This document shows, in pieces, positions 1 through 10,893 of a DNA stretch of 64,000 bases. Location: contig NZ_CP135047.1 of assembly GCF_039403185.1 (NCBI RefSeq), positions 434,001 to 498,000 of the forward strand. Direction: 5' to 3'. Numbering within the stretch: the first letter of the stretch is position 1; every line of letters begins with the position of its first letter. The position numbers and the translations under genes are program-made. The notes beneath the pieces are model-generated. The model was not told the origin of the DNA, searched no databases, and saw nothing but the letters and a program-made list of their open reading frames with translations. Source of the DNA: Buchnera aphidicola (Formosaphis micheliae). Its GTDB lineage: Bacteria > Pseudomonadota > Gammaproteobacteria > Enterobacterales > Enterobacteriaceae.

Positions 1-1
1 A

Positions 2-1809
2 AAAAAAAAAATTATCCATCCCATTGATTTTTATTTTGCTATTAATATCGTAACTACAAAAGAACCAGAAATAATTTTAGCAGCAGTGTGCATAAGTTAT
101 ACTACCAGGTTTGGTAATATTTGTTTACCTATATCACATATAGAAAAAAAAAAGTTTTTCCTAAAAACAATATATTATTTATCGATAAATTATGGAATAC
201 AGTTGGAAATCCTAGTGATTGGGAAAAAACATTACTAAATAGTGCAATAGTCAGTAACAATTCATATTCATCCCCTCTAATTATATCAGAACATAATTTA
301 TATCTGAATTATCTATGGAAAGCTCAAAAAACAGTAAGCTCTTTTATTATATGTAATAAAAAAGAATATATTGACTTAAAATTATCAAAAAAAATATTAC
401 AGTCATTATTACATAAGAAAGATGATATAGATCAAAAAATAGCCATCGCTTTATCAATGATTTGGAAAATTATTTTTATTATAGGAGGTCCAGGAACAGG
501 AAAAACAACTACAGTAGCTAAAATATTACTAGCATGTATTCGTATATTAAATCAAAAAGTTAACATACAATTAGCAGCACCAACAGGAAAAGCAGCTAAT
601 AAATTAACAACATCGTTACAAAAAAGTATAAAGAATATACCATTAAATGAATTAGAAAAAAATATTATTAAAAAATTACATGCTGTTACACTACATCGAC
701 TATTAGGTATAAAAAAAAATAGTAACAAACCATTTTTTAATGAGAATAATTTATTAAATATAAATATATTAATAATAGATGAAGCATCAATGATTAGTTT
801 AACATTAATGGAACAACTAATTAAATCTTGTCCAAAACAAATTAAAATTATTTTTTTAGGTGATATTAATCAACTACCTTCAATTGAACCAGGATGCGTA
901 CTAAAAGATACATATTATTATTATAAACATGCATATAGTCATGATATAGCAAATTTACTACATAAAATTACTGGAGAAAAAATACAAAAAACAAAAAAAA
1001 ATAATTTTTCCACTATCAGTGATAGTATTTGTATATTAAATAAAAATTATCGATTTGATGTCAATTCAGATCTTCAACAATTGTCTATCGATTTAATTTT
1101 AGATAAAAAACAAGTCATAGAAAAAATATTAAATAACCAATATAAAAATATTTTCTATTATGACATAAGTCATAAAAAAAATTATTATTCTATGATAAAA
1201 CAAATTATAATAGAATATTCTAAATATTTAACAAACATAAAAAACAATCATTGTTTATATAATATAATAAAAAAATTTAATAAATATCGTGTTTTATGTG
1301 CAATTAGAAATGGAATATACGGTGTAAAAGAATTAAATTTACGTTTAGAAATTCAAATGAAAAATTTAAATCTTATTAAAAATATATACTATATTAACAA
1401 TGATATGTGGTATGAAGGAAAACCAATAATTATTACCGAAAATAACAACTCTCTTGAATTACTTAACGGAGATATTGGAATTACTCTTTTTGATTATAAA
1501 AAGAGATTAAAAATATTTTTTATAAGAAATGAAAACTTAACAAAATCAATTCCTATTAATTTAATTACTACATATGAAACTGCATGGATTATGACAATTC
1601 ACAAGTCTCAAGGTTCTGAATTTTCACATACAGTATTAATTCTACCAAATAAAAAATATGAAATATTAACTCATGAACTATTATATACAGGAATAACTAG
1701 AGCTCGTAAAAAACTAACAATATATGCTAACTACTCATGTTTAAAAGAAACAATTCAAAGAAATTGTACAAGATACAGTAATCTATACAAAAATAATATA
1801 TCTAATTAA
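2..1809 (+). CDS. recD: Exodeoxyribonuclease V alpha subunit RecD, 5'-partial and frameshifted at an A10 run
   Basis: RecD is the 5'-3' helicase subunit of the RecBCD recombination nuclease. The first codons lie left of the window; by alignment with E. coli RecD the visible part begins near residue 12 (HPID matches RPLD). The frame starting at base 2 is open and RecD-like as far as the A10 run at 144-153 (ICLPISHIEKKK matches VCLPLSRLENN). After the run the homology continues in the frame starting at base 121 (LFIDKLWNTVGNPSDWEKTLL). That frame holds Walker A GGPGTGKTTT near base 484, Walker B IIDEAS near 772 and the helicase motif YTGITRARKKL near 1684. One added A in the run joins the two frames. 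The TTG at 121 is therefore not a real start. The gene is either rescued by slippage or newly inactivated; the long intact second frame favours function. Confidence 0.9.
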
Positions 1810-1970
1810 AACATAGAAAATATAAAATCTATTTTTTTAAATTTAAATAATAAATTATTTTTATGATTTACTAAATAAAATAACTATTTTTAATAATTAA
1901 TAACTATAAATTTATATTTTTTATTAAAAAAATAAATATAAAATATATTAAATAAATATTATCCAATTTA
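1810..1970. other. AT-rich spacer between recD and tRNA-fMet
   Basis: About 160 bp of nearly pure A/T with no ORF or hairpin that I can support. In E. coli argA and amiC lie between recD and the metZWV tRNA cluster; neither can be recognised here. Confidence 0.6.
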
Positions 1971-2047
<77 letters not shown>

Positions 2048-3748
2048 TTTACTAATACAATTACTATACTACTTGATTTAATTATCATACAACTTTTTTT
2101 AAAAAAAAACAATAAATATTTTTTAGTTTATAAACTATCTATGATAAATATAATCTTTAAATTTAAAAAAATATATATAATGAATGATATAAAAAATACT
2201 TAACAAAACTACATATTTTATACTTTATATTAATTAATATATGTATTCCGCATAATATTATAATAATGATTTATTAAATTAAATTATTAATAAAAACATT
2301 ATTAAAATTTTTTTAAAAAATAAATATAAAATTTTTAAAACTTAAATTTATAGTAAAAAAATAGATATTTAAAAGTTATTAAATAACAATTTATCAAAAC
2401 AATAATTCTATTTTAAATATATTAAAAATTAACATTTCAAACATAAAATACTTTAGTCGTAATTTATATATGAAATAATATACAATTAATAACAATATAA
2501 ATTATTTTTATTCATATACATAACTTTATTAAGAACTGAAAAATATATTATAAATACAGAAAAAAACAATTTATAACTTTAATTTTAAAAATAATATTAT
2601 CTATCAAAACATAAAATTATTTAATAAATAAAAATAATAAGTTACACTTAATATGAACAAAAAAATATAAATAATTCTATAAATTATAACTGAGTGCCGT
2701 TACCGAAATGTAAAACTATTTTTAATATATATATAAATATAATTATAATTATAATATTATATATTATATTAGATAAATTATAGATATTAAAAACAATTTT
2801 ATAAATAAATATTAATATAAAACATATGTGACACAACATATAATATTAAAATAATTAAATAAAATAAAAACTAACTAATAATTAAAACTTATCATAATAA
2901 TTATTAAATAATTAAAAAAATATCTAATCATTGAACAATAATTTCATAAAAAAACAATGATTATTATACAAAATATGAAATTTATCTATAATTTAAAAAA
3001 ACCTAAAATAACTATAATTTATTCTACCAAAACAAAATGTTAAAGTTATGTTAATTTATCCATATACTATATTTTATATCTCTAACAAAAAAAATGAATA
3101 TATATTTATTTATAACCAATAATATATTAATACAAATTTATATAATATATCTATAAAAATATTTATTGTAGAGATAAAATTAAAAATAAGAATATTAATG
3201 AATAAAAATTAAATATAATAATATAATAAATATATTATTGTTATAATTTTATAAAAATATAAAAATTTTATAAATAAAAAAATAATACTAAATATTAACA
3301 AAATTATTACTTACATAATCCACTCTTAAATATAAAAAAATAATTTTTATAAATTCTTATAAAACGATAAAAAAACTTATTTAAGTCATTATATAGACAA
3401 TAAATTTATACAATACTATTTAATAAAATTTTTAATACTTTAAAAAATATATTTTTTTATTAAAAAAATTAAAAAATAAATAAAATTAAAAATAAAATCA
3501 AATATATCATTAACTAGATATTTAATAAAAATCAATATAGTAATAGATAAACTTATTTTTTAATCTAATTTATACCTATTAAACAACTTAATGAACCGTT
3601 ATATATTTTAGATAAATAAATTAATTTAAATACATATAAAAAAATATTTTTTTTTAAAATAAAAATAATGTATAAAAAATAATTATAATTACCTATATAC
3701 TATTATTTTTAATCCAATTAAATTATACATCTTCAAGGAATAATAATT
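2048..3748. other. 1.7-kb gene-free AT-rich region upstream of nusB
   Basis: No ORF of at least 60 codons and no RNA gene is visible on either strand. Composition is almost only A and T, with one small G/C-richer patch at 2690-2710. E. coli has ribD and ribH (ribE) directly upstream of nusB, and the two together would roughly fill this length. It may be an eroded remnant of them, but I could not read any RibD or RibH motif. Confidence 0.6.
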
Positions 3749-4186
3749 ATGACTCAAAAATCTCGAAGAAAAACTAGAGAATGTATTATACAAGTGTTAT
3801 ATTCTTGGCAAATATCTAAAAATAACATTGATTATATAAAATCTCAATTTTTTGAAGACCATAACATACAAACAATAGACATAAAATATTTTAATGAAAT
3901 AATTACAGGAGTTGTAAAAAATTACCAAATGATAGATAAATTGATTACACCATACCTTTCTCGTGATTTAATAGCAGTAGGACAGATAGAAAAAGCAATA
4001 CTTAGATTATCATTTTATGAATTATTAAATAGATCAGACGTTCCATATAAAGTATCAATCAATGAAGGAATAGAACTAGCTAAATCTTTTGGAGCAGAAG
4101 ATAGTCATAAATTCATAAATGGTGTATTAGATAAAGCCGCTAATACTTTAAGAATAAATAAAAATAATATAGTATCTATTTATTAA
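3749..4186 (+). CDS. nusB: Transcription antitermination factor NusB
   Basis: NusB binds boxA RNA together with S10 (NusE) and supports antitermination on rRNA operons. The 145-aa product is close to E. coli NusB (139 aa). It has the N-terminal [15 protein letters not shown] helix, the central [20 protein letters not shown] segment and the C-terminal [24 protein letters not shown] block. The ATG is preceded by an AAGGA ribosome-binding site about 10 bases upstream. It stands alone: the expected upstream rib genes and downstream thiL are not here. Its partner S10 is encoded at 50548-50859. Confidence 0.97.
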   Translation: MTQKSRRKTRECIIQVLYSWQISKNNIDYIKSQFFEDHNIQTIDIKYFNEIITGVVKNYQMIDKLITPYLSRDLIAVGQIEKAILRLSFYELLNRSDVPYKVSINEGIELAKSFGAEDSHKFINGVLDKAANTLRINKNNIVSIY

Positions 4187-4486
4187 ATGTTAAAAATAAA
4201 TATGTAAATACTAAATCATTTTAATTACTATAAATAAATCTACATTATATATATCAACTAAATTTTGACAAATATTTAAAATACTAAGTAAAATATGTGA
4301 AAACTTATTGTTATTTATTTTTTATCTTAAAAATAAGTTATATATATAATAAGCAAATAACTATATTAATTATATGTATAACTTTATAAATAATTTATAA
4401 TATATGTGCATTATATTTTACATACTTAATTATATACAATACATATCATCACTATTTAAATACTATCACAAATAATACATAAAAAA
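4187..4486. other. AT-rich spacer between convergent nusB and yajR
   Basis: 300 bp of A/T sequence with no ORF; no strong terminator hairpin seen. Confidence 0.5.
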
Positions 4487-5635
4487 TTAATATCTAACTA
4501 ATAAAAATAAAAGAAACCATATCATAGTAATAAGTAATCCTATTAACATAACTCCTTCTATATTAAACATACCTAATATCCAACCACCCAATATACCACC
4601 AATAGCTGAACTTAAAAACTGTATAGTAGAATAAATACCCATAGTCATACCTTTGTATTGAATAGGAGATCGTCTACTGACTAAAGTTGGTAAAAAAGAT
4701 TCTAATATATTAAAAGCGATAAAAAATATTTGTATACCTAACAAAAACATATAAAAATTATTTTTATAAAATATATTTAAAATAGATGATAATATCAATA
4801 AAAAATTTGCTGTTATTAATAACATGTATTTTTTTTTACAATAAAAAAATAATATTGATACAATCAAAAAAGATACTGTTATAATCAATAAATATATTTT
4901 CCAATGAAACGATATAGGAAATTTTAATATTTCTAACTGTATAGGTAAAACAATAAAATTTAATACCAATAATGCATGTAAAACAAAAACTCCACAATAC
5001 AAAAATAACAAAATTCTATCATATAAAATTAAAGACATACCTTTCTTAAAATCATCTAAATTAAAATTTATAGATATTACATGAGTATTCGGAATAAAAA
5101 AATAAGTTACTAAAATCGTAAAAATAGACAAACACGCAGCTACTAAAAATAATCCCTGAAAATTCATTATATTAATAATTATTGGAGCAATAATAATTGA
5201 CAAAGAAAAAGAAATACCATAAATAACACCAACTAAAAACATAATCTGAGTATATTTGTTATCTTTTACTACATCAGACAAACATGCCATACAAGAAGAA
5301 GAAATTGCACCTAACCCTTGTAAACCTCTGCCAAATATTAATCCCCAAATAGAATTCATACATCCTGCTATAATATTTCCCAATAAAAATAATATTAATC
5401 CAAACAAAATAACTGGTTTTCGACCTATTTTATCTGAAAAAAAACCAAACGGAATTTGTAATAAACATTGAGTAAATCCATATATACCTATTGCACAACC
5501 CATTAAAAATTTATTACCGTTTGATAATATTAAACTATAAAAACTAATTACAGGAAATACCATAAACATACCAAAAACACGTAAACTTAAAATTAAACAA
5601 ATACTCATTATCACTTGCAATTCTTTTTTTTTCAT
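4487..5635 (-). CDS. yajR: MFS transporter YajR, short form
   Basis: Inner-membrane major facilitator protein of the drug/proton antiporter type; the substrate is unknown. The 382-aa sequence aligns with E. coli YajR from the first helix (SLRVFGMFMVFPVISFYS) through MFS motif A (GFFSDKIGRKP, about residues 62-72), GRGLQGLGAISS and the late YKGMTMGIYSTIQFLSSAIGG segment. About 12 hydrophobic helices are visible. It ends where the membrane domain ends, so the soluble C-terminal YAM domain of E. coli YajR (454 aa) is missing. As in E. coli it is next to cyoE, with tusE in between. Only 43 bp separate it from the divergent tusE start. Confidence 0.93.
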   Translation of the reverse strand: MKKKELQVIMSICLILSLRVFGMFMVFPVISFYSLILSNGNKFLMGCAIGIYGFTQCLLQIPFGFFSDKIGRKPVILFGLILFLLGNIIAGCMNSIWGLIFGRGLQGLGAISSSCMACLSDVVKDNKYTQIMFLVGVIYGISFSLSIIIAPIIINIMNFQGLFLVAACLSIFTILVTYFFIPNTHVISINFNLDDFKKGMSLILYDRILLFLYCGVFVLHALLVLNFIVLPIQLEILKFPISFHWKIYLLIITVSFLIVSILFFYCKKKYMLLITANFLLILSSILNIFYKNNFYMFLLGIQIFFIAFNILESFLPTLVSRRSPIQYKGMTMGIYSTIQFLSSAIGGILGGWILGMFNIEGVMLIGLLITMIWFLLFLLVRY

Positions 5636-5678
5636 AATAGAATCTTTTATTATTTATTTTACTAATATTAGATTAACA

Positions 5679-5996
5679 ATGCTACATCAATATAAAAAAA
5701 TACTTAAAAATCATTATTATAACCAAAATAAATGGAATGAATCTATTGCTAATAATATAGCAAAAAAAGAACTCATTAATATGACTTCACAACATTGGGA
5801 AATTATTTACATTGTAAAAATATTTTATTGTCAATTTAAAATTACACCATCTATGAGAATGTTACTCACTTTTTCACAAAAAAAAATGGGACACAAAACA
5901 ATTAATAGTAGATATTTATTTAAATTATTTTCTGAAAACTCTTTAATTAAAATTAGTAAAATTGCTGGAATTCCTAAACCAAATTCATGTTTATAA
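5679..5996 (+). CDS. tusE: Sulfur relay protein TusE (DsrC family)
   Basis: TusE takes the persulfide from TusBCD and passes it to MnmA for 2-thiolation of wobble uridine in tRNA-Lys, -Glu and -Gln. The 105-aa product matches E. coli TusE (109 aa) at HWEIIYIVKIFY, TPSMRML, NSRYLFKLF and the C-terminal KIAGIPKPNSCL. The penultimate residue Cys104 is the sulfur carrier (Cys108 in E. coli). Its partners TusB, TusC and TusD are at 55847-56903. No strong ribosome-binding site is seen. The start is chosen because its length agrees with the family; the whole upstream region is the 43-bp gap shared with yajR. Confidence 0.93.
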   Translation: MLHQYKKILKNHYYNQNKWNESIANNIAKKELINMTSQHWEIIYIVKIFYCQFKITPSMRMLLTFSQKKMGHKTINSRYLFKLFSENSLIKISKIAGIPKPNSCL

Positions 5997-6103
5997 TAAA
6001 TATTAAATTTAATTAATCCTAATTAAAACTTTAAATATATACCCATAAAAATATATAAGTGATATTTATATATAAATTAAATATATTACATTTCTGTAAA
6101 CAC

Positions 6104-6982
6104 TCAATTCTGAATTATACTATTAAAATCTAAACACATAGTAAAACTAATAATAAAAATCAAAATAATAGAAAAATAAAATAACGTACGAGCCCAACAA
6201 ATATTATTTGTAATATATAAACCCTTTAAACCTAAAAATAACCAAAATGATCCAAAAAATAAAGTAACTAATAAATATGTTTCACCTGCATATCCCAAAA
6301 CACTTAACATGCTAGAAAAAAATATAAAACATATAATATAAAAAATAATTTGATATTTAGTAACTAACAAACCGTATAATATAGGTATAGTAGGTATATT
6401 AACTTTCTTATAATCATGATTGTAAATAATTGCAATTGCTAAAGAATGAGGAATTTGCCAACATATAAACATCAAAAGTAAAAAAAAAGCACAAAAATTA
6501 AAACCATTTATAACAGAACAATAACCAATAACTGGAACAATAGCTCCAGACAAACTACCAACAAAAATAGAATAAATACTATTCCTCTTCAAATATAAAC
6601 TATATAGCATAACATAAATAAAAAAAGCTAATAAAGCCAAATACATTGATAACAAATTTATGTAATAATAGAAAATAAATATTCCCCAAAAAAACAGTAT
6701 ATATGAAAAGTATAATATTAATTTAATTGAAACAAATTGAGTAACTAACATTCTTTTATTAGTTCTATACATTTGTTTATCAATATCTCTATCAATGACA
6801 TTATTTAATATACATGCAGACGACATAATTAATGTTATAGCTACTGTAGTTAATATTAATAATTTAAAATCTAAAATTCCTTTAGAAGCTAAACTATACG
6901 CCCCTAACATTGTAACTAAATTACCTATTATAATCTTTGGTTTAATAAGCTCTATAAATTTTAAACTATTTAATATTTTCAT
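6104..6982 (-). CDS. cyoE: Protoheme IX farnesyltransferase (heme O synthase) CyoE
   Basis: CyoE adds a farnesyl group to heme b to make heme O, the cofactor of the CyoB binuclear centre. It is a UbiA-type prenyltransferase with about nine membrane helices. Visible features are KPKIIIGNLVTMLGAYSLAS and the first Asp-rich motif NNVIDRDIDKQM, followed by RTNKR, YSLYLKRNSIYSIFVGSLSGA and the loop HDYKKVNIPTIPI. I take the ATG at 6982, which gives 292 aa. A GTG at 7003 would add 7 residues but overlaps cyoD and has no ribosome-binding site. It is the last gene of the cyo operon. Confidence 0.96.
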   Translation of the reverse strand: MKILNSLKFIELIKPKIIIGNLVTMLGAYSLASKGILDFKLLILTTVAITLIMSSACILNNVIDRDIDKQMYRTNKRMLVTQFVSIKLILYFSYILFFWGIFIFYYYINLLSMYLALLAFFIYVMLYSLYLKRNSIYSIFVGSLSGAIVPVIGYCSVINGFNFCAFFLLLMFICWQIPHSLAIAIIYNHDYKKVNIPTIPILYGLLVTKYQIIFYIICFIFFSSMLSVLGYAGETYLLVTLFFGSFWLFLGLKGLYITNNICWARTLFYFSIILIFIISFTMCLDFNSIIQN

Positions 6983-6993
6983 ATAAATATACT

Positions 6994-7323
6994 TTAATAA
7001 CACATGACATTAGAAGTAAGATTAGACATTATCCAAATAGATCCAGACACGATAATAAAAATTACTATTACAGTAAACATTATTGTAATAATATTCCATT
7101 TATTCTTATTATCTATTCTTAAATTTAAAAAATATACACAATGAATAACAATTTGCACTAAAGCACATAATGATATTACAATATCTAATATTATATTTGA
7201 CAAAACCTGTACTTTAACTAATAAAAATGGAATAATTGTCAATATAATAGAAAAAATACAACCTAATATATAAGAATTGATTACAGTAATCATATTTCGT
7301 ATTTTTTTATAATTATTAAACAT
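6994..7323 (-). CDS. cyoD: Cytochrome bo3 oxidase subunit IV CyoD
   Basis: Small subunit of the quinol oxidase that helps assemble the CuB site. The ATG at 7323 gives 109 aa, the same length as E. coli CyoD; the upstream TTG at 7335 is not needed. Three membrane helices are visible (SYILGCIFSIILTIIPFLLV; IVISLCALVQIVIHCVYFL; WNIITIMFTVIVIFIIVSGSIWIM). The start overlaps the end of cyoC by 8 bases, implying translational coupling. Confidence 0.95.
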   Translation of the reverse strand: MFNNYKKIRNMITVINSYILGCIFSIILTIIPFLLVKVQVLSNIILDIVISLCALVQIVIHCVYFLNLRIDNKNKWNIITIMFTVIVIFIIVSGSIWIMSNLTSNVMCY

Positions 7324-7939
7324 TATATAATCCAATTAAATACACAAAAGTAAATATACAAATCCATACAATATCCAAAAAATGCCAAAATAAACCCAGA
7401 CATGAAATACGTATTTCAATAATACGCGTAATACCAAATTTAATAATTTGTAACAATAATATTAATATCCAAACTATTCCACAAAAAATATGAAATCCAT
7501 GAGTTACTATAATCGTAAAAAAAGCAGACAAAAAACCACTACGACTAGGTCCATATCCTTTTAATATTAAAGAATAAAATTCGCGACACTCAAAAATAAT
7601 AAAAATTAATCCAAAAAATAACGTAAATAATAAAAACAATATTGATTGTATTTCTTTTTTTCTATATATAGAAATTTTAGCAATAGTATAAGTAATAGTA
7701 CTTAATAATAAAGCTATACTCTCAAAAACTACAGTAGTAAATTGAAAAATGTCTTGTCCAGATGGTCCATAAGCGGTATTATTTTTCATAATAAAATAAA
7801 CTGCAAACAAAGTTGCAAAAAGAATACAATCACTCATTAAATATAACCAAAAACCAAAACATTGTTTAGATAAATTAATTATTTTATGTTGAGACGTTAA
7901 CTTGTTTTGAACAGTATACATATTATTATTTAATGTCAT
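7316..7939 (-). CDS. cyoC: Cytochrome bo3 oxidase subunit III CyoC
   Basis: Five-helix subunit III of the quinol oxidase, 207 aa (E. coli 204). It matches E. coli at [52 protein letters not shown] and [15 protein letters not shown]. The N-terminus is divergent and lacks the His-rich stretch of E. coli CyoC. The start overlaps the 3' end of cyoB by 14 bases, as is usual in this tightly packed operon. Confidence 0.97.
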   Translation of the reverse strand: MTLNNNMYTVQNKLTSQHKIINLSKQCFGFWLYLMSDCILFATLFAVYFIMKNNTAYGPSGQDIFQFTTVVFESIALLLSTITYTIAKISIYRKKEIQSILFLLFTLFFGLIFIIFECREFYSLILKGYGPSRSGFLSAFFTIIVTHGFHIFCGIVWILILLLQIIKFGITRIIEIRISCLGLFWHFLDIVWICIFTFVYLIGLYNV

Positions 7940-9920
7940 TTTTAACCCACTTTTGTAATTTTTTCAAACGAGTTATTTCGTTTTTATCAATTTGTTTGCA
8001 AGAAATAATATTATGAATTTCATTCTTAAAACTTTTAATAATTATTAAACAAATTATCCCTATTAATGACGTAAAAAACATCCAAAAAATATGCCAAACA
8101 GCAGAAAAACCACATATTAAGGAAAACGAACTAATGAAAATACCATAAATAGTATTTTTAGGTAAATAAATATCAGAGTAAGTTTTTTTAATAGACTGAT
8201 GAACTTTTAACTTTTTTATTCTCCAATATTCATCTATACTTTTCACTATAGGAATATTAGCAAAATTATAAACAGGAGGAGGAGATGAAACAGACCATTC
8301 TAAAGTTCTACCGTTCCACGGATCACCGGTTAAATCCATATTAAAAGCTGAATCACGAACAGAAACAAAAAATTGAATAATTTGACAAATTATTCCTATT
8401 AAAATTAATAACACACCTATCATAGCTGTAATTAACATAACATGAAATTCAGAGTCAATATTTTGACTAATACGACGAGTCATACCCATAAATCCTAAAA
8501 CATAAAGTGGCATAAAAGCAACAAAAAAACCTAAAAACCAAAACCAAAAAGCACGAATTCCCCATTTTTCATTTAAAATAAAACCAAATAATTTAGGAAA
8601 CCAATATGTAATACCAGCAAAACAACCAAAAATTACCCCACCTATAATAACATTATGAAAATGAGCAACTAAAAATAAACTATTATGTAATACAAAATCA
8701 GCAGCCGGTAAAGATAACAATACACCAGTCATTCCACCTATTGAAAAAGTAATTAAAAAACCAACAGTCCACATCATACAAGAATGCATATAAACACGAC
8801 CTCTATACATAGTAAAAAGCCAATTAAATATCTTCACTCCTGTAGGAATAGCAATAATCATAGTTGCAATTCCAAAAAATGCATTCACATCTCCTCCGGC
8901 TCCCATCGTAAAAAAATGATGTAACCAAACAATAAACGATAAAATAGTAATAACAATTGTTGCCCAAACTAAAGAATGATATCCAAATAAAGATTTTTTT
9001 GAAAAAGTAGAAACTACTTCAGAAAAAATACCAAATGCAGGTAAAATTAAAATATATACCTCAGGATGACCCCAAATCCATATTAAATTAACATACATCA
9101 TAGCATTACCTCCTAAATCATTAGTAAAAAAATGAAAATCTAAATAACGATCTAAAGTTAATAAAGCTAACGTTGTTGTTAAAACAGGAAATGCAAATAA
9201 AATTAATACATTAGCGCACAAAGAAGTCCAAGTAAAAACAGGCATTTTAAACATATTCATACCCGGAGCTCTCATTTTTAATATTGTAACTAAAAAATTA
9301 ATAGCAGTTAAAGTTGTACCAATTCCTGAAATCTGTAAAGTCCAAATCCAATAATCTACTCCTACACCGGGACTATACTGTAAATTAGATAATGGAGGAT
9401 AAGCCAACCAACCAGTTTGAGCAAATTCACCTAAAAATAAAGATATATTCATTAAAATAGCCGCACTAACAGTTAACCAAAAACTTAAATTATTTAAAAA
9501 AGGAAAAGCTACATCTCTTGCTCCAATTTGCAATGGAATTACTAAATTCATAAAACCTATCACTAACGGCATAGCAACAAAAAAAATCATAATAACGCCA
9601 TGTGCAGTAAATATTTGATCGTAATGATGAGAAGACAAAAAACCAATGTGCTCAGAAGAGGAGGATAACACTTGTTGCATACGCATCATAATAGCATCAA
9701 CAAAACCACGAAATAACATCACAAGAGCAAGAATAATATACATAACGGATATTTTTTTATGATCTACTGAAGTAAACCATTCTGACCATAAATATTTCCA
9801 ACGCCCCATATAAGTCACTATTCCCAATACACCACTAAAAATAAAAAAAATTATAAAAAAAGTAGTCATGATAATAGGTTCATGATAAGGAATAGCGTCT
9901 AACGTAATTTTTCCAAACAT
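7926..9920 (-). CDS. cyoB: Cytochrome bo3 ubiquinol oxidase subunit I CyoB
   Basis: Catalytic subunit that reduces O2 to water with electrons from ubiquinol and pumps protons. The ATG at 9920 (664 aa) aligns with E. coli MFGKLSLDA and has an AGGAT site upstream; the TTG at 9926 is rejected. Heme and copper ligands are all present: His107 in [10 protein letters not shown], the His and Tyr of [12 protein letters not shown] (about 285 and 289), the pair in [11 protein letters not shown] (about 334-335) and both in [10 protein letters not shown] (about 420 and 422). About 14-15 membrane helices are expected. No key residue is missing, so the terminal oxidase looks functional. Confidence 0.99.
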   Translation of the reverse strand: MFGKITLDAIPYHEPIIMTTFFIIFFIFSGVLGIVTYMGRWKYLWSEWFTSVDHKKISVMYIILALVMLFRGFVDAIMMRMQQVLSSSSEHIGFLSSHHYDQIFTAHGVIMIFFVAMPLVIGFMNLVIPLQIGARDVAFPFLNNLSFWLTVSAAILMNISLFLGEFAQTGWLAYPPLSNLQYSPGVGVDYWIWTLQISGIGTTLTAINFLVTILKMRAPGMNMFKMPVFTWTSLCANVLILFAFPVLTTTLALLTLDRYLDFHFFTNDLGGNAMMYVNLIWIWGHPEVYILILPAFGIFSEVVSTFSKKSLFGYHSLVWATIVITILSFIVWLHHFFTMGAGGDVNAFFGIATMIIAIPTGVKIFNWLFTMYRGRVYMHSCMMWTVGFLITFSIGGMTGVLLSLPAADFVLHNSLFLVAHFHNVIIGGVIFGCFAGITYWFPKLFGFILNEKWGIRAFWFWFLGFFVAFMPLYVLGFMGMTRRISQNIDSEFHVMLITAMIGVLLILIGIICQIIQFFVSVRDSAFNMDLTGDPWNGRTLEWSVSSPPPVYNFANIPIVKSIDEYWRIKKLKVHQSIKKTYSDIYLPKNTIYGIFISSFSLICGFSAVWHIFWMFFTSLIGIICLIIIKSFKNEIHNIISCKQIDKNEITRLKKLQKWVKNDIK

Positions 9921-9997
9921 ATACAATCCTTTAATATTTAGTATAAAATTAAATAATATATTTTATTAATTATGTAAAAATATCATATATTAATTTT

Positions 9998-10837
9998 TTA
10001 ATTTTTATACTGTTTAACAATCTTATTTAATAAGTCACAATCAACATCAGAAAAATATTGAGTATTAAACTTGTTATGTGAATTAGCAAGATAATTAAAC
10101 ATTTTGATAGTTTTTAAAGTATAGGGAACATGTTTTATTTTTAATATCCACTGATTAAAATATTGTTTATTTGAACTAGATATTACTGAAAATTTCATAT
10201 TCGAAAAACCATTGCCACTATAATTAGAAGAAAATCCTTTATAATGTCCTGATTGATTAGCTAATAAATTTAATTTACTTATCATACCTGCCATAGCATA
10301 TATTTGACTACCTAAATCAGGAACAAAAAAAGAATTCATCACTGTATTAGAAGTAATTCTTAAATTAATTGGTGTATTCACAGGAAATACAATTTCATTA
10401 ATAGTAGCAATTTTATAATCAGGATATATAAATAACCACTTCCAATCTAATGATATAACATCTATATTAATTGGTTTAATAACAGAAATCATTGGTTTAC
10501 TAGGTTCTAAACGATGAGTTGATTTCCATGACAAAACAGAAAGACAACAAATAATACAAATAGGAACTACCCAAATAAATGTTTCTATTAAATATGATTT
10601 ATTCCAATCAGGAGTATATATTCCATGTATATTAACACTTCGATATTTCCAAATAAAAAATAAAGTCATTAAAATTACTGGAATCACTATAATTAACATC
10701 ATAAAAAAAGATATTAAAATCAGTGAACGTTGTTCCATAGCTACATATCCATGTGGATTTAATACAGCACTTTGACAACTATTTATATAATAAAAATAAT
10801 TGAAAAATACAATTAAAATATTTTTTTTTATATTCAT
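9998..10837 (-). CDS. cyoA: Cytochrome bo3 oxidase subunit II CyoA, lipoprotein
   Basis: Subunit II of the quinol oxidase. A short signal sequence ends at Cys21 in the lipobox-like YINSC, followed by two membrane helices and a periplasmic cupredoxin-fold domain. That domain contains VISLDWKWLFIYPDYKIATINEI, FPVNTPINLRITSNTVMNSFFVPDLGSQIYAM and YSGNGFSNMKF. As in other quinol oxidases the CuA ligands are absent. At 279 aa it lacks the His/Met-rich tail of E. coli CyoA (315 aa). The start ATG is preceded by TTGGAG. A sigma-70-like promoter lies about 60-85 bp upstream (10894-10922), making this the first gene of cyoABCDE. Confidence 0.96.
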   Translation of the reverse strand: MNIKKNILIVFFNYFYYINSCQSAVLNPHGYVAMEQRSLILISFFMMLIIVIPVILMTLFFIWKYRSVNIHGIYTPDWNKSYLIETFIWVVPICIICCLSVLSWKSTHRLEPSKPMISVIKPINIDVISLDWKWLFIYPDYKIATINEIVFPVNTPINLRITSNTVMNSFFVPDLGSQIYAMAGMISKLNLLANQSGHYKGFSSNYSGNGFSNMKFSVISSSNKQYFNQWILKIKHVPYTLKTIKMFNYLANSHNKFNTQYFSDVDCDLLNKIVKQYKN

Positions 10838-10893
10838 ATCTTAATTTTATAACTCCAAGAATAAAAATATTAATACTAAAAATAATATTGACT

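Noticed and set aside
121-123. TTG at 121 as a start codon for recD
   Set aside because: Upstream sequence in a second frame is clearly RecD and joins at the A10 run, so the gene does not start here.
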